NCBI GenBank assembly: GCA_031291475.1
Contig: JARLIY010000043.1
Span: 36,595-100,594, forward strand
Source of the DNA: Xanthobacteraceae bacterium
GTDB lineage: Bacteria > Pseudomonadota > Alphaproteobacteria > Rhizobiales > Xanthobacteraceae
Direction of reading: 5' to 3'
DNA: 64,000 nt
Position 1 is the stretch's first letter, and every line of letters starts with the position of its first letter. The notes beneath the pieces are model-generated. The model worked only from the letters and a program-made list of their open reading frames with translations, searched no databases and had not been told where the DNA came from. Made by a program: the position numbers and the translations under genes. Shown here in pieces: positions 1 to 9,015 of this stretch.

Positions 1-45
1 CGGGAAAATATCCGGGAGGATGGTGAGGACGCTCGCCCGCCACAT
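1..45 (-). CDS. trmD: tRNA (guanine-N1)-methyltransferase TrmD, N-terminal fragment
   Basis: Only the first 15 codons lie in the window; the gene runs off the left edge. The translation MWRASVLTILPDIFP matches the usual N-terminus of TrmD, which makes m1G37 in tRNAs reading CNN and CGG codons. The ATG begins one base after the TGA of rimM (TGA-G-ATG), the tight coupling expected for rpsP-rimM-trmD. The catalytic knot domain is outside the window, so the call rests on the N-terminus plus gene order. Confidence 0.8.
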   Translation of the reverse strand, partial: MWRASVLTILPDIFP

Positions 46-46
46 C

Positions 47-547
47 TCACCCTCGTTTCGTCACCACGATTTGTCCCGCCGCGACGTCGACCGTCGGCAC
101 GTTGATCGCGTCAAATGGAACCAGTTCAGTCCGGTTGCCGGCGACCGGCCGCACTTCGATTAGATCGCCGGCGCCGAAATTATGGATGGCGACGACGGTG
201 CCGAGATTTTTCCCGGCGCGGTCGACGACGGCGAGGCCGATCAGATCGGCGTGATAGAATTCGTCGCCGTCGGCCGGCGCGGGCAGCCGCTCACGCGGCA
301 CGTAGAGCTTGAGGTTGACCAATTTCTCGGCGGCGGAGCGGTCGCGAATGCCCGAAAAGCTCGCGACGAAATGGTCCTTCGCCGGCCTTAGCCGCTCGAT
401 CTCGAAGACGCGGCCGTCTTCGGTTTCGAGCGGACCGTAACCGGAAATGGCCGCCGGATCGGATGTGAAGGAACGCAGCCGAACCTCGCCGCGCAGGCCG
501 TGGGCGGCGCCGACTTGCCCGAGGCAGACACGCGCTCCGCCCGCCAT
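47..547 (-). CDS. rimM: Ribosome maturation factor RimM
   Basis: RimM binds ribosomal protein S19 and assists maturation of the 30S head. The 166-residue product has the normal two-part layout: an N-terminal beta-barrel beginning CLGQVGAAHGLRGEVRLRS (the G-x-x-G-x-H-G-L-x-G-E-V signature) and a C-terminal PRC-barrel containing DLIGLAVVDRAGKNLGTV. It lies between rpsP (11-bp gap) and trmD (TGA one base before the next ATG), the classical ribosome/tRNA-modification operon. Length and start are normal for alphaproteobacteria. Confidence 0.95.
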   Translation of the reverse strand: MAGGARVCLGQVGAAHGLRGEVRLRSFTSDPAAISGYGPLETEDGRVFEIERLRPAKDHFVASFSGIRDRSAAEKLVNLKLYVPRERLPAPADGDEFYHADLIGLAVVDRAGKNLGTVVAIHNFGAGDLIEVRPVAGNRTELVPFDAINVPTVDVAAGQIVVTKRG

Positions 548-558
548 CGCTCGCCCTC

Positions 559-963
559 TTAGGCAGCCGGCGGCGCGGCTTCCGCCGCGGGTGCGGCGCC
601 CGCGGCGGGCGCTACCGCCGGTGCGGCTCCGGCCGCCGCTTTAGCGGCCTCTTCCTTGGCCTTGCGCTCCTTGCGCGGGATCGCCCGCTGCGGATTGTTG
701 CGCTGCTGTCGCTTCATGATGCCGGCGGCGTCGAGAAAACGCATGATGCGGTCCGAAGGCTGCGCGCCTTTGGCGATCCAGGCCTTGACCTTATCGAGAT
801 CAAGCTTGAGCCGCTCGGGTTTGTCTTTGGGCAACAGTGGATTGAAATAGCCGATACGCTCGATGAAGCGTCCGTCGCGCGGCGCGCGGCTGTCGGCGAT
901 GACGATATGATAAAATGGCCGCTTCTTGGTTCCGGCGCGGGCCATGCGGATGACAACTGGCAT
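559..963 (-). CDS. rpsP: 30S ribosomal protein S16
   Basis: The start [20 protein letters not shown] is diagnostic for S16, a 30S assembly protein. The conserved core spans about residues 1-80. Residues from about 95 to 134 form a low-complexity tail, first Lys/Glu/Arg-rich and then Ala/Pro-rich. S16 in many bacteria is only 80-90 residues long; such tails are common in alphaproteobacteria and probably disordered. The gene lies 41 bp downstream of ffh and 11 bp upstream of rimM, so cotranscription is likely. Confidence 0.95.
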   Translation of the reverse strand: MPVVIRMARAGTKKRPFYHIVIADSRAPRDGRFIERIGYFNPLLPKDKPERLKLDLDKVKAWIAKGAQPSDRIMRFLDAAGIMKRQQRNNPQRAIPRKERKAKEEAAKAAAGAAPAVAPAAGAAPAAEAAPPAA

Positions 964-1004
964 TTTTGGGTTCCTTTGTTGAAAACGGGGTCAGCGAGTC
1001 AGGT

Positions 1005-2543
1005 TCATTTCTTCTTTCCCAGACCGGGAAATCCAGGCGGCAGTTTCGGAAGTCCGCCAGGCCCGGAGAAGCCGGGAAAATTCGGCGGCAGGCCGGGAAG
1101 TAATGACGGTGGACCGCCGGCACCCGGCATACCGGGCGGCAAACCACCAGGCATCTTCGCCGCAAGCATCGCCATCTCTTCCGCGCTCGGCATGCCGCCG
1201 CCGAGGCCGAGCATATTGGCGAGGCCGGTCATCGGCCCGCGCTTGGCGCCGCCCATGGCCTTCATCACGTCGGCCATGGTGCGATGCATTTTCAGGAGCC
1301 GGTTGATGTCTTCGGGCTTGGTGCCGGAGCCGGCGGCAATACGCCGCTTGCGGCTTGCTTTGAGGACATCGGGATTGCGCCGCTCTTGCGGGGTCATCGA
1401 ATCGATGATCGCCATTTGCCGCTTGAGCACTTTTTCGTCCAGATTGCGCTCGGCGAGCTGATTTTTCATTTTCGCGACGCCCGGCAGCATCGCCATCAGC
1501 CCGCTCATGCCGCCCATGCTTTGCATCTGCGTGAGCTGTTCGCGCAAATCCGCGAGATCGAAAGCGCCTTTGCGCATCTTCTCGGCGACGCGCGCCGCCT
1601 TCTCAGCGTCGATGGTGGCTGCGGCCTTTTCCACCAGCGCGACGATGTCGCCCATGCCGAGGATGCGGCCGGCGATGCGGGCCGGGTCGAAATCCTCCAG
1701 CGCGTCGAGCTTTTCGCCGGTACCGATGAGCTTGATCGGCTTGCCGGTCACGGCGCGCATCGAGAGCGCGGCACCGCCGCGGCCGTCGCCGTCGACGCGG
1801 GTGAGCACGATGCCGGTGAGGCCGACGCGCTGATCGAAGCTGCGCGCAAGATTGACCGCGTCCTGGCCGGTCAGAGCGTCGGCGACCAGCAGGACTTCGT
1901 GCGGCGAAGCGGCGCGGCGCACCTCGGCCGCCTCGTTCATCATCGCTTCGTCGAGCGTAAGGCGGCCGGCAGTATCGAGCAGCACGATGTCGTAACCGCC
2001 GAGTCGCGCCGCCTGCAGCGCGCGCGTGGCGATCTGCACCGGCGTTTGTCCGGCAACGACCGGCAGCGTGTCGACGCCGACCTGGCGGCCGAGCACGGCG
2101 AGCTGTTCCATGGCCGCCGGCCGGCGGGTGTCGAGAGAAGCCATCAGCACTTTGTGCTTGTTGGCCTCGGCGAGGCGCTTGGCCACTTTCGCTGTGGTCG
2201 TAGTTTTGCCCGAGCCCTGCAATCCCACCATCATGATGGCGATCGGCGCCGGCGCATTGAGATCGATCGGCTGGGCGCTCGATCCCAACGTCTCCACCAA
2301 TTGATCGTGCACGATCTTCACGACCATCTGGCCGGGCGTGACCGACTTGACGACCTCGACCCCAACCGCGTGCTTCTTCACCCCTTCGGCGAAGGCGCGC
2401 GCGACATCGAGCGCGACGTCGGCCTCGATCAGCGCGCGGCGCACGTCCTGGAGCGCCGCCTCGACATCCGCCTCCGCCAGCGCGCCGCGCCGGGTCAGGC
2501 GGTCGAGGACCGCATTCAAACGCTCGGAAAGACTGTCGAACAT
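1005..2543 (-). CDS. ffh: Signal recognition particle protein Ffh
   Basis: Ffh is the SRP54-type GTPase that binds 4.5S RNA and signal sequences and docks on FtsY for cotranslational membrane targeting. I chose ATG 2543 (MFDSLSERL), the canonical N-terminus; the frame extends nine codons further upstream. The N domain is followed by the G domain with P-loop GLQGSGKTTTT near residue 107, DTAGR, and a TKLD-like motif seen as TRVDGDGRGG. The methionine-rich M domain ends with a Gly/Pro-rich run and a GLGKKK terminus. At about 512 residues it is slightly longer than E. coli Ffh because of that tail. First gene of the ffh-rpsP-rimM-trmD cluster. Confidence 0.96.
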   Translation of the reverse strand: MFDSLSERLNAVLDRLTRRGALAEADVEAALQDVRRALIEADVALDVARAFAEGVKKHAVGVEVVKSVTPGQMVVKIVHDQLVETLGSSAQPIDLNAPAPIAIMMVGLQGSGKTTTTAKVAKRLAEANKHKVLMASLDTRRPAAMEQLAVLGRQVGVDTLPVVAGQTPVQIATRALQAARLGGYDIVLLDTAGRLTLDEAMMNEAAEVRRAASPHEVLLVADALTGQDAVNLARSFDQRVGLTGIVLTRVDGDGRGGAALSMRAVTGKPIKLIGTGEKLDALEDFDPARIAGRILGMGDIVALVEKAAATIDAEKAARVAEKMRKGAFDLADLREQLTQMQSMGGMSGLMAMLPGVAKMKNQLAERNLDEKVLKRQMAIIDSMTPQERRNPDVLKASRKRRIAAGSGTKPEDINRLLKMHRTMADVMKAMGGAKRGPMTGLANMLGLGGGMPSAEEMAMLAAKMPGGLPPGMPGAGGPPSLLPGLPPNFPGFSGPGGLPKLPPGFPGLGKKK

Positions 2544-2747
2544 TCGTTGTGCCTTAACCAAACACGTCATACGCCCGAGGGCGCATCGCGCTGTCGGGCG
2601 GTGACCTCCGGCCTCCTTAAGCCGGTCGGCAGATGAACTTTCAAGTCTCTTACGAAAGCGTGCGGAAAATAGGTGCAGACCCCGCTGCCGTCAACCGCGG
2701 CCTTTTGCTGCCGCGCCGTGGGGCCGGGCTGGTATAATCCAAACTGA

Positions 2748-3770
2748 ATGTCGCGCTATTACAACGGCCCCATTTCCGATCATTTCGACGGCGAGCGGTT
2801 CTTCGATCGGCACGGCGTAGCGCCCCGCAGCCGAGGCGTTCTACTGCGCTGGATGGTCGATCGTTACTGGCGGGGCACAAAAGCAAAGTGGCCGGTCTGG
2901 GCACCTTCACCTTATGCCGACCGCCCGCCGGCGCGCGTCGAAGGCGCGTCCTGGCGCATTGCCTATGTCGGCCACGCCAGCTTCCTCGTGCAGACGGCCG
3001 GGCTCAATATCCTGCTCGACCCGGTCTGGTCGCAACGCGCCTCGCCGTTCCGCCACGTTGGCCCGCGGCGGGTGAACGATCCGGGTGTCGCTTTTGCGGA
3101 CCTGCCGCCGATCGATGCCGTTCTGGTATCGCACGCGCATTACGATCATCTCGATATCGCCACGCTGTCGCGGCTCGCGGCCGCGCATCGCCCTCGCGTC
3201 GTAACGCCGCTCGGCAACGACGCCATCATGCGCAATAGCGATCCGGCGATTGCCGCCGAAGCTTACGACTGGCACGAGCGGGTCGATCTTGGGGCGGGCG
3301 TCGCGGTGACGCTGGTGCCGACGCGTCATTGGTCGGCGCGCACACTTTCCGACCGCAACATGTCGCTGTGGGCGTCGTTCGTCGTCGAAGCGCCGGGAGG
3401 ACGAATTTATCTCGTCGCCGATTCGAGCTACGGCGACGGCCGCAATTTCCGCGCCGCGCGCGAGCGGTATGGACCGTTCAAGCTCGCCGTTCTGCCGATC
3501 GGAGCTTTCGAGCCGCGCTGGCTCATGGCCGATCAGCACATGAATCCGGCGGAGTCGGTGCGGGCCTTCGTCGATTGCGGCGCCGAGCTCGCGCTCGGTC
3601 ACCATTACGGCACGTTCCAGCTCACCGACGAAGCTATCGACGCACCGCTCGTGGCTCTGGCCAATGCGCTCAAGCGCGCCGGAATTCCGCCCGAGCGTTT
3701 CCGAGCTTTGCGGCCCGGGGAGGTATGGCATTCGTCGTCCGCGTCAGCGGACGATCCGGCCGTTATTTGA
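2748..3770 (+). CDS. MBL-fold metallo-hydrolase, NAPE-PLD/UlaG-like
   Basis: A 340-residue metallo-beta-lactamase-fold enzyme. The first metal motif is SHAHYDHLD near residue 128. It is preceded by YVGHASFLVQTAGLNILLDPVWSQ, typical of the NAPE-phospholipase-D/UlaG-like branch, which often acts on phosphodiesters or lactones. Later ligand positions include VPTRHWSAR, YLVADSSYGDG and LALGHHYGTF. No signal peptide is visible, so it is probably cytoplasmic. The stop overlaps the stop of the convergent GyrI-like gene by 8 bp. The substrate cannot be assigned from sequence alone. Confidence 0.85.
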   Translation: MSRYYNGPISDHFDGERFFDRHGVAPRSRGVLLRWMVDRYWRGTKAKWPVWAPSPYADRPPARVEGASWRIAYVGHASFLVQTAGLNILLDPVWSQRASPFRHVGPRRVNDPGVAFADLPPIDAVLVSHAHYDHLDIATLSRLAAAHRPRVVTPLGNDAIMRNSDPAIAAEAYDWHERVDLGAGVAVTLVPTRHWSARTLSDRNMSLWASFVVEAPGGRIYLVADSSYGDGRNFRAARERYGPFKLAVLPIGAFEPRWLMADQHMNPAESVRAFVDCGAELALGHHYGTFQLTDEAIDAPLVALANALKRAGIPPERFRALRPGEVWHSSSASADDPAVI

Positions 3771-4377
3771 TCATGACAAAGACGTTGACGACCAGGTGAT
3801 CCTCATTGGTCGTCAGGGGATCGGTCAGATACTGCTCGATGAACATGTCCTTGGCTTCCAGTCGCCGCTCATCGAGGTAATTGGTGATCGCCTCATAGGT
3901 ATTGTCCAATCCGTCATACGATCCGCGGTGGACGAATTTGAGCGCGCGGCCTTCCGGCGAGGTGCCGATGGCGATATCGCCACGCGGCGGATTTTTTGGC
4001 GGCGCGGCGACCGGTATGGCGGCCTCGAACTGAAAGCCGGTGTCATCGGTCGAGGTGAACAGCGTCATCGGCTGACCGTCGACCTTGAGGCCCTCTTTAT
4101 CGACGTAGGCTTTGACGGTCTTGAATGATTTGGTGATCGTCTCGAAGGCATTGTCCCAGGTGCCGGAGCCTTTGACATACACAATCGGCTTTGCCGTCAG
4201 CGTCGTGTCCTCGCCGAACGGGTCGCCGGGCTGGGTGGTGGCGCCGGGCGGGGATACGGCCGGCGCCGTGTCCGGCTTGGTCGCGGCTGCTGGCGGCGTT
4301 TGCGCCCAAGGCTGCGGCGCGGCGAAAACGACGGCTGCGGCCGCGACAAACAAGAAGAGCGCAAAGCGCAGCAACAT
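3763..4377 (-). CDS. Exported GyrI-like (AraC effector-binding fold) protein
   Basis: Starting at ATG 4377 gives a clean signal peptide (MLLRFALFLFVAAAAVVFAA, cleavage near PWAQ-TPP); the frame also extends 27 codons upstream without one. After a Pro/Thr-rich linker, residues about 70-204 resemble the GyrI-like small-molecule-binding domain: KPIVYVKGSGTW near the start, GRALKFVHRGSYDGL in the middle, and a C-terminus with EQYLTDPLTT before the last strand. This fold usually binds small ligands as a regulator's effector domain, but here it is exported and has no DNA-binding part. Ligand and role are unknown. It lies upstream of and divergent from dapF. Confidence 0.75.
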   Translation of the reverse strand: MLLRFALFLFVAAAAVVFAAPQPWAQTPPAAATKPDTAPAVSPPGATTQPGDPFGEDTTLTAKPIVYVKGSGTWDNAFETITKSFKTVKAYVDKEGLKVDGQPMTLFTSTDDTGFQFEAAIPVAAPPKNPPRGDIAIGTSPEGRALKFVHRGSYDGLDNTYEAITNYLDERRLEAKDMFIEQYLTDPLTTNEDHLVVNVFVMIK

Positions 4378-4536
4378 CCAAAGTTCTCCGTCTGCGTACC
4401 GGCGCGATGGCTCGGCGCCGGGTCGGGGTGTTTCGTCGTCCCCGTTTGATGTTAGCACGGCCGCCGGCGGACGCGATCATGGTACTGGCGCACAAGACCG
4501 AAGTCCTCATATAAGTCCGCACATTCGGGCTTAATC

Positions 4537-5403
4537 ATGGGTACGCTGGCGGATCGGGATTTCGTCAAGATGAACGGCCTCGGCAACGAGATCGTGATCG
4601 TCGATCTGCGCCGTTCGGCGGGCGCGATCGCGGCGGGCGAAGCGCGTGCGGCGGCGCGCCAGGAGCCCTACGACCAGCTGATGGCGCTTTATCCCGGGCA
4701 CGGTGCAATCGACGCGTCCATTCGCATCTACAACAACGACGGGTCGGAGGCGGGCGCCTGCGGCAACGGCATGCGCTGCGTGGCCTTCCTGGTCAGCGGC
4801 GAGACCGGCAAGGCGAAGCTCAATTTCGAGACCTCCGCCGGCCTCGTCTCCTGCTGGCGCAACGGTGACGGGCTGTTCACCGTCGACATGGGGGTGCCGC
4901 GCTTTCGCTGGGACGAAATCCCGCTGGCTAGAGCGATGCCCGACACGCGCGCCATCGAGCTTGATTTTGGGCCGCCCGGGGCGCCGATCCTGTGCTCGCC
5001 GTCGGTGGTGAATATGGGCAATCCGCATGCGATCTTCTGGGTCGAGAATCCGCAAAGCTACGATCTTCGCCAAATCGGCCCGCGGCTCGAGCATCATCCG
5101 CTGTTTCCCGCGCGCGCCAACATCACGCTGGCGGCAACGCCGTCGCGCGACCGCATCGTTATCCGTACCTGGGAGCGCGGCGCCGGACTCACCAAGGCCT
5201 GCGGTTCGGCGGCTTGCGCCGTCGCGGTCGCCGCGGCGCGGCTTGGGCGAACCGGCCGCAAGGTGACGGTTACCTTGCCCGGCGGCGATCTTGCGATCGA
5301 ATGGCGCGAAAGCGACGACCACGTGTTGATGACCGGCCCGGTCGAATACGAGCACGCCGGACGTTTCGATGCCGCGCTGTTCGCCGGCGTTGGAGCGCCG
5401 TGA
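4537..5403 (+). CDS. dapF: Diaminopimelate epimerase
   Basis: DapF interconverts LL- and meso-diaminopimelate, the penultimate step of lysine synthesis and the source of the peptidoglycan cross-linking residue. The 288-residue product has both catalytic cysteines in context: ACGNGMRC (Cys near 75) and TKACGSAACA (Cys near 222). The N-terminus FVKMNGLGNEIVIVDLR is also diagnostic. The stop lies 4 bp before the ATG of mtaB, so the two are probably cotranscribed; dapF-mtaB adjacency is common in alphaproteobacteria. The product is cytoplasmic and of normal length. Confidence 0.97.
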   Translation: MGTLADRDFVKMNGLGNEIVIVDLRRSAGAIAAGEARAAARQEPYDQLMALYPGHGAIDASIRIYNNDGSEAGACGNGMRCVAFLVSGETGKAKLNFETSAGLVSCWRNGDGLFTVDMGVPRFRWDEIPLARAMPDTRAIELDFGPPGAPILCSPSVVNMGNPHAIFWVENPQSYDLRQIGPRLEHHPLFPARANITLAATPSRDRIVIRTWERGAGLTKACGSAACAVAVAAARLGRTGRKVTVTLPGGDLAIEWRESDDHVLMTGPVEYEHAGRFDAALFAGVGAP

Positions 5404-5407
5404 TCCG

Positions 5408-6664
5408 ATGAGCGTCGATGTCGTCACCTTCGGTTGCCGGCTCAATGCCGCCGAGTCGGAAGTAATCCGCCGCGAGGCGGAACGCGCCGGGCTGACCGAT
5501 ACCGTCGTAGTCAATACCTGCGCCGTGACCGCGGAAGCGGTGCGTCAGGCGCGGCAAACTATCCGCGCGCTGCGGCGCCAACGCCCGCAGGCGAACATCG
5601 TCGTCACCGGCTGTGCGGCGCAGACCGAGCCGCAAACCTTCATCGCCATGACCGAGGCCGATCGCGTGCTCGGTAATTCCGAGAAGCTGAGTGTGGCGGC
5701 GTGGGCGCAAGCGCGTGATGCATTCGGTCTCGCCGACGCGCCGAAGGCGCTGATCAACGACATCATGGCGGTCAGGGATACCGCCGCGCACTTGATCGAA
5801 GGCTTTGCCGGCCGCGCGCGTGCATTCGTGCAAGTGCAGAATGGCTGCGATCATCGTTGCACCTTCTGCATCATTCCCTACGGTCGCGGCAATTCGCGCT
5901 CGGTGCCGATGGGCGCCGTGGTTGCCGACGTGCGTCGACTCGTCGTCAACGGCTACTGCGAAGTCGTCCTTACCGGCGTCGATATCACGAGCTATGGCGC
6001 GGACCTGCCGGGCGCGCTGAAGCTCGGCATGCTGGTCAAGCAGATCCTCAAGCATGTGCCCGAGTTGAAACGGCTCCGCCTGTCGTCGATCGATTCGGTC
6101 GAGGCCGACCGCGACTTGATCGATGCATTCGCGGACGACGAACGGCTGATGCCGCATCTGCATCTGTCGCTGCAATCGGGCGACGATCTCATCCTCAAGC
6201 GCATGAAGCGCCGGCACTCGCGCAGTGATGCGATCGCGTTCTGTGCCGCCTTGCGCCGATTGCGGCCGGACATGGTTTTCGGCGCCGACATCATCGCCGG
6301 CTTTCCGACCGAGACCGAAAGCATGTTCGAGCATTCGCTCGCGCTCGTCGACGACTGCGGATTGACGCATCTGCACGTGTTTCCGTTCTCGGCGCGGCCG
6401 GGCACGCCGGCTGCGCGCATGCCGCAGCTTGCGAGCGCGATCGTCAAGGAGCGGGCGCGGCGCTTGCGCGAGCGCGGGGCGAGCGCCTTGCAGCGGCATC
6501 TTGATGCCGAGGTTGGCGCCACGCGCCGCGTGTTGGTCGAATCGCGCGAGCAAGGCAGGACCGAGCAGTTCACGCCGGTAAAGCTTGCGCTACCGGCCGA
6601 ACCCGGCACGCTCGTTGAACTGAGAATCGCCGCGCATGACGGCAGGCAATTGCTCGCGGCGTGA
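5408..6664 (+). CDS. mtaB: tRNA t6A37 methylthiotransferase MtaB
   Basis: MtaB is a radical-SAM enzyme that converts t6A37 to ms2t6A37 in ANN-decoding tRNAs. I chose ATG 5408, giving MSVDVVTFGCRLNAAESE; the frame continues upstream into dapF. The N-terminal MTTase domain supplies three cluster cysteines (FGCRLN, NTCAVT, GCAAQ). The radical-SAM motif is CDHRCTFCIIPYGRG near residue 148, and SLQSGDD and DIIAGFPTE follow. The ending resembles a TRAM-like segment (ESREQGRTEQFTPVKL). About 418 residues, normal for MtaB. It follows dapF by 4 bp and ends 8 bp from the convergent pseudouridine synthase gene. Confidence 0.94.
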   Translation: MSVDVVTFGCRLNAAESEVIRREAERAGLTDTVVVNTCAVTAEAVRQARQTIRALRRQRPQANIVVTGCAAQTEPQTFIAMTEADRVLGNSEKLSVAAWAQARDAFGLADAPKALINDIMAVRDTAAHLIEGFAGRARAFVQVQNGCDHRCTFCIIPYGRGNSRSVPMGAVVADVRRLVVNGYCEVVLTGVDITSYGADLPGALKLGMLVKQILKHVPELKRLRLSSIDSVEADRDLIDAFADDERLMPHLHLSLQSGDDLILKRMKRRHSRSDAIAFCAALRRLRPDMVFGADIIAGFPTETESMFEHSLALVDDCGLTHLHVFPFSARPGTPAARMPQLASAIVKERARRLRERGASALQRHLDAEVGATRRVLVESREQGRTEQFTPVKLALPAEPGTLVELRIAAHDGRQLLAA

Positions 6665-6672
6665 GTGCGGCG

Positions 6673-7389
6673 CTATTCCGCCGCCTGCATTTGTGGGTCG
6701 TCCCTCCAGCCGCACTCCGCCAGGGCCGCGCGCATGTGCGGCTGCACTGGCGCAATGACGCGGACCGGCGCACGGTTCTCGTCGAGCGGCACGACGATCT
6801 CGCGCGCGTGCAGATGCAGCACTGGTCCGCCGCTTCGCGGCGCGTTGCCATAGACGGCATCGCCGAGGATCGGCCAGCCCATTTCCGCGCAATGCACCCG
6901 TAACTGATGCGTTCGCCCGGTCTGGGGCTCGAGAGAGAGCCAGGTGATTTTCCCAGTCCGTCCCATCACTCTCCACTGGGTTACCGCCGGGCGGCCCAGC
7001 GGATCGTGCTTCATCCACCAGCCGCGCGTCGCATCGAGGCGGCCAAGCGGCAGCGCGATGACGCCTTCCTCGGTCTCGGGCTCGCCTTCGACGACGGCCC
7101 AATAGGTCTTGCCGACCGCGCCATTCCGGAACAGCTTGCCGAGCTCGGCGAGCGCCTTACGGTGCCGGCCGAGGATCAGGCAGCCGGAGGTGTCGCGGTC
7201 GAGTCGGTGCGCCAGCGCCGGCGGCCGCGGCAGTCCAAAGCGCAGGGCGTCGAAATGGTCCTCGACGCTTTCACGGCGTTTCGCGCTGTTTAGCGGGCCG
7301 GCATGCACCGACATCCCGGGGGGCTTGTCGATCACCAGCATCAGGGCGTCGCGGTAGAGAACCCGCGACACCATTTCTTCCGGGGTCAT
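6673..7389 (-). CDS. RluA-family RNA pseudouridine synthase
   Basis: A 238-residue RluA-type synthase that isomerises uridine to pseudouridine in rRNA or tRNA. The catalytic motif AHRLDRDTSGCLILGR carries the nucleophilic Asp near residue 64. The later GRTHQLRVHCAEMGWPILGD is the second family signature. No S4 domain is present, so it is the short RluA/RluC-like class and the target uridine cannot be named. It is convergent with mtaB and divergent from ftsY, 39 bp away, so the short intergenic stretch should hold promoters for both. Confidence 0.9.
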   Translation of the reverse strand: MTPEEMVSRVLYRDALMLVIDKPPGMSVHAGPLNSAKRRESVEDHFDALRFGLPRPPALAHRLDRDTSGCLILGRHRKALAELGKLFRNGAVGKTYWAVVEGEPETEEGVIALPLGRLDATRGWWMKHDPLGRPAVTQWRVMGRTGKITWLSLEPQTGRTHQLRVHCAEMGWPILGDAVYGNAPRSGGPVLHLHAREIVVPLDENRAPVRVIAPVQPHMRAALAECGWRDDPQMQAAE

Positions 7390-7428
7390 GGTTGCTTACC
7401 TCGGCGAAACCGCTATCACGGGCCATTG

Positions 7429-8364
7429 ATGAACGACAGCGCCAAAGGCAATTGGTGGCAGCGCCTGACCGGCGGGCTCAAGCGCACGTCTTCGGCGCTG
7501 GGCGGCGCTGTCGCCGACCTCGTCACCAAGCGCAAACTCGATGCCGCGACGATTGCCGAGATCAAGGACGTGCTCATCCGCGCCGATCTCGGCCCCGATA
7601 CCGCCGACCGCATCGCCGCATCTCTCGGCGAAAGCCGCCACGAGGCGGGGATTTCCCCGGCCGAGGTCCAGGCGGTGATGGCCGCCGAGATCGAGAAGAC
7701 GCTTGCCCCGGTGGCGCAGCCGCTGGTGATCAAGGCTGCGAAAAAGCCCTTCGTGATCCTTGTCGCCGGGGTGAACGGCTCCGGCAAGACCACGACCATC
7801 GGCAAGCTTGCGGCCAAGTTCCGCGCCGAAGGCCGCAGCGTGATGCTGGCAGCGGGCGACACGTTTCGCGCCGCCGCCATCGATCAGCTCAAGATCTGGG
7901 GCGAGCGCACCGGGGCACCGGTGATCGCGCGCGAGCCGGGTGCCGATTCGGCCGGTCTTGTTTTCGATGCATTGCGCGCGGCACAGGAGCGTAGCATCGA
8001 TGTGTTGCTCATCGACACCGCCGGCCGCTTGCAGAACCGCACCGAACTGATGGATGAGCTGGAGAAGGTCGTGCGCGTGATGAAGAAGGTCGATCCGACC
8101 GCGCCGCACGCCGTGCTGCTCGTGCTCGACGCCACCGTCGGTCAGAATGCATTGTCGCAGGTTGAGATTTTCCGCAAAGTGGTCGGCGTCACCGGCCTGG
8201 TCATGACCAAGCTCGACGGCACCGCCCGCGGCGGCATCCTCGTAGCCATTGCCGCGCGCTTTAAGGTTCCGGTTCACTTCATCGGCGTCGGCGAGAGCGT
8301 CGACGATCTGGCCCCGTTCTCGGCGCGGGATTTTGCCCGCGCGATCGCCGGGACGGACGCATAA
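7429..8364 (+). CDS. ftsY: SRP receptor GTPase FtsY
   Basis: FtsY is the membrane-associated SRP receptor and partner of Ffh. I chose ATG 7429 ([17 protein letters not shown]), which gives 311 residues and an amphipathic start; the open frame extends upstream over the divergent gene. The NG domain shows P-loop [35 protein letters not shown] and [11 protein letters not shown], and it ends with [13 protein letters not shown]. The acidic A domain of E. coli FtsY is absent, as usual in alphaproteobacteria. The YciB gene starts 4 bp after the stop. Ffh lies 5 kb away on the other strand. Confidence 0.96.
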   Translation: MNDSAKGNWWQRLTGGLKRTSSALGGAVADLVTKRKLDAATIAEIKDVLIRADLGPDTADRIAASLGESRHEAGISPAEVQAVMAAEIEKTLAPVAQPLVIKAAKKPFVILVAGVNGSGKTTTIGKLAAKFRAEGRSVMLAAGDTFRAAAIDQLKIWGERTGAPVIAREPGADSAGLVFDALRAAQERSIDVLLIDTAGRLQNRTELMDELEKVVRVMKKVDPTAPHAVLLVLDATVGQNALSQVEIFRKVVGVTGLVMTKLDGTARGGILVAIAARFKVPVHFIGVGESVDDLAPFSARDFARAIAGTDA

Positions 8365-8368
8365 GTTA

Positions 8369-8956
8369 ATGATGCCGGGCCCTGACATGACCGAAACGAC
8401 AAAGCCGCAGCTCAACCCGCTCCTCAAGCTCGCCTTCGACCTCGGGCCACTGGCGTTGTTCTTCTTCGCCAATTCCCGCTACGGCATCTTTGTCGCCACG
8501 GCCACCTTCATGATCGCCGTGCTGGCGGCGCTGGCGGCATCCTATGTGCTGACGCGGGCGCTGCCGATCATGCCGGCGGTCACAGCGGTCATCGTGCTCG
8601 TTTTCGGCGGATTGACGCTGATCCTGCACAACGATCTGTTCATCAAAATCAAACCGACGATCCTCTACGCGCTGTTCGGCGGGGTGCTTCTCGGCGGGCT
8701 TTTCTTCGGCAAGTCATTCCTCGGCGTGGTGTTCGATTCGCTGTTTCACCTCACCGACGAAGGCTGGCGGAAGCTGACTTGGCGCTGGGCATTGTTCTTT
8801 TTTGCCCTGGCGTTGCTTAATGAAATCGTCTGGCGCAATACCTCCACCAACGTGTGGGTGGAGTTCAAAGTGTTCGGCTTTCTGCCGCTCACCTTCCTGT
8901 TCGGCGCGCTGCAATATCCGCTATTGAAGAAATACGCCGCGGAGCCGGCGGAGTAG
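8369..8956 (+). CDS. Inner-membrane septation protein A (YciB/IspZ family)
   Basis: A polytopic inner-membrane protein of the YciB family, linked to cell-envelope synthesis and division, though its biochemical role is unsettled. The start region [20 protein letters not shown] is the family signature. Four or more further hydrophobic segments follow, and the C-terminal motif [20 protein letters not shown] with [14 protein letters not shown] is characteristic. ATGs at 8369, 8372 and 8387 are all possible; no strong ribosome-binding site decides between them, so the outermost is given. The gene follows ftsY by 4 bp and ends TAG against a palindromic repeat shared with convergent ccmG. Confidence 0.88.
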   Translation: MMPGPDMTETTKPQLNPLLKLAFDLGPLALFFFANSRYGIFVATATFMIAVLAALAASYVLTRALPIMPAVTAVIVLVFGGLTLILHNDLFIKIKPTILYALFGGVLLGGLFFGKSFLGVVFDSLFHLTDEGWRKLTWRWALFFFALALLNEIVWRNTSTNVWVEFKVFGFLPLTFLFGALQYPLLKKYAAEPAE

Positions 8957-8957
8957 C

Positions 8958-9014
8958 CGTCATTGCGGATTGCTGCGAAGCGGGCTCCTCGCTTCGCGCG
9001 GCCCCGGAATGACG
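8958..9014. repeat. Palindromic intergenic repeat (CGTCATTG family), short copy
   Basis: The outer arms CGTCATTGCGG and CCCGGAATGACG face each other, and an inner perfect hairpin (GCGAAGCG...CGCTTCGC) lies between. It fills the gap between the convergent stops of the YciB gene and ccmG, so it may also act as a bidirectional terminator. A longer copy of the same family lies at 33319-33441. Such elements are dispersed in Bradyrhizobium-type genomes. Confidence 0.7.
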
Positions 9015-9015
9015 A

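Noticed and set aside
1284..2636. 450-codon plus-strand ORF over ffh
   Set aside because: Antisense shadow of ffh with typical His/Arg bias and no ribosome-binding site.
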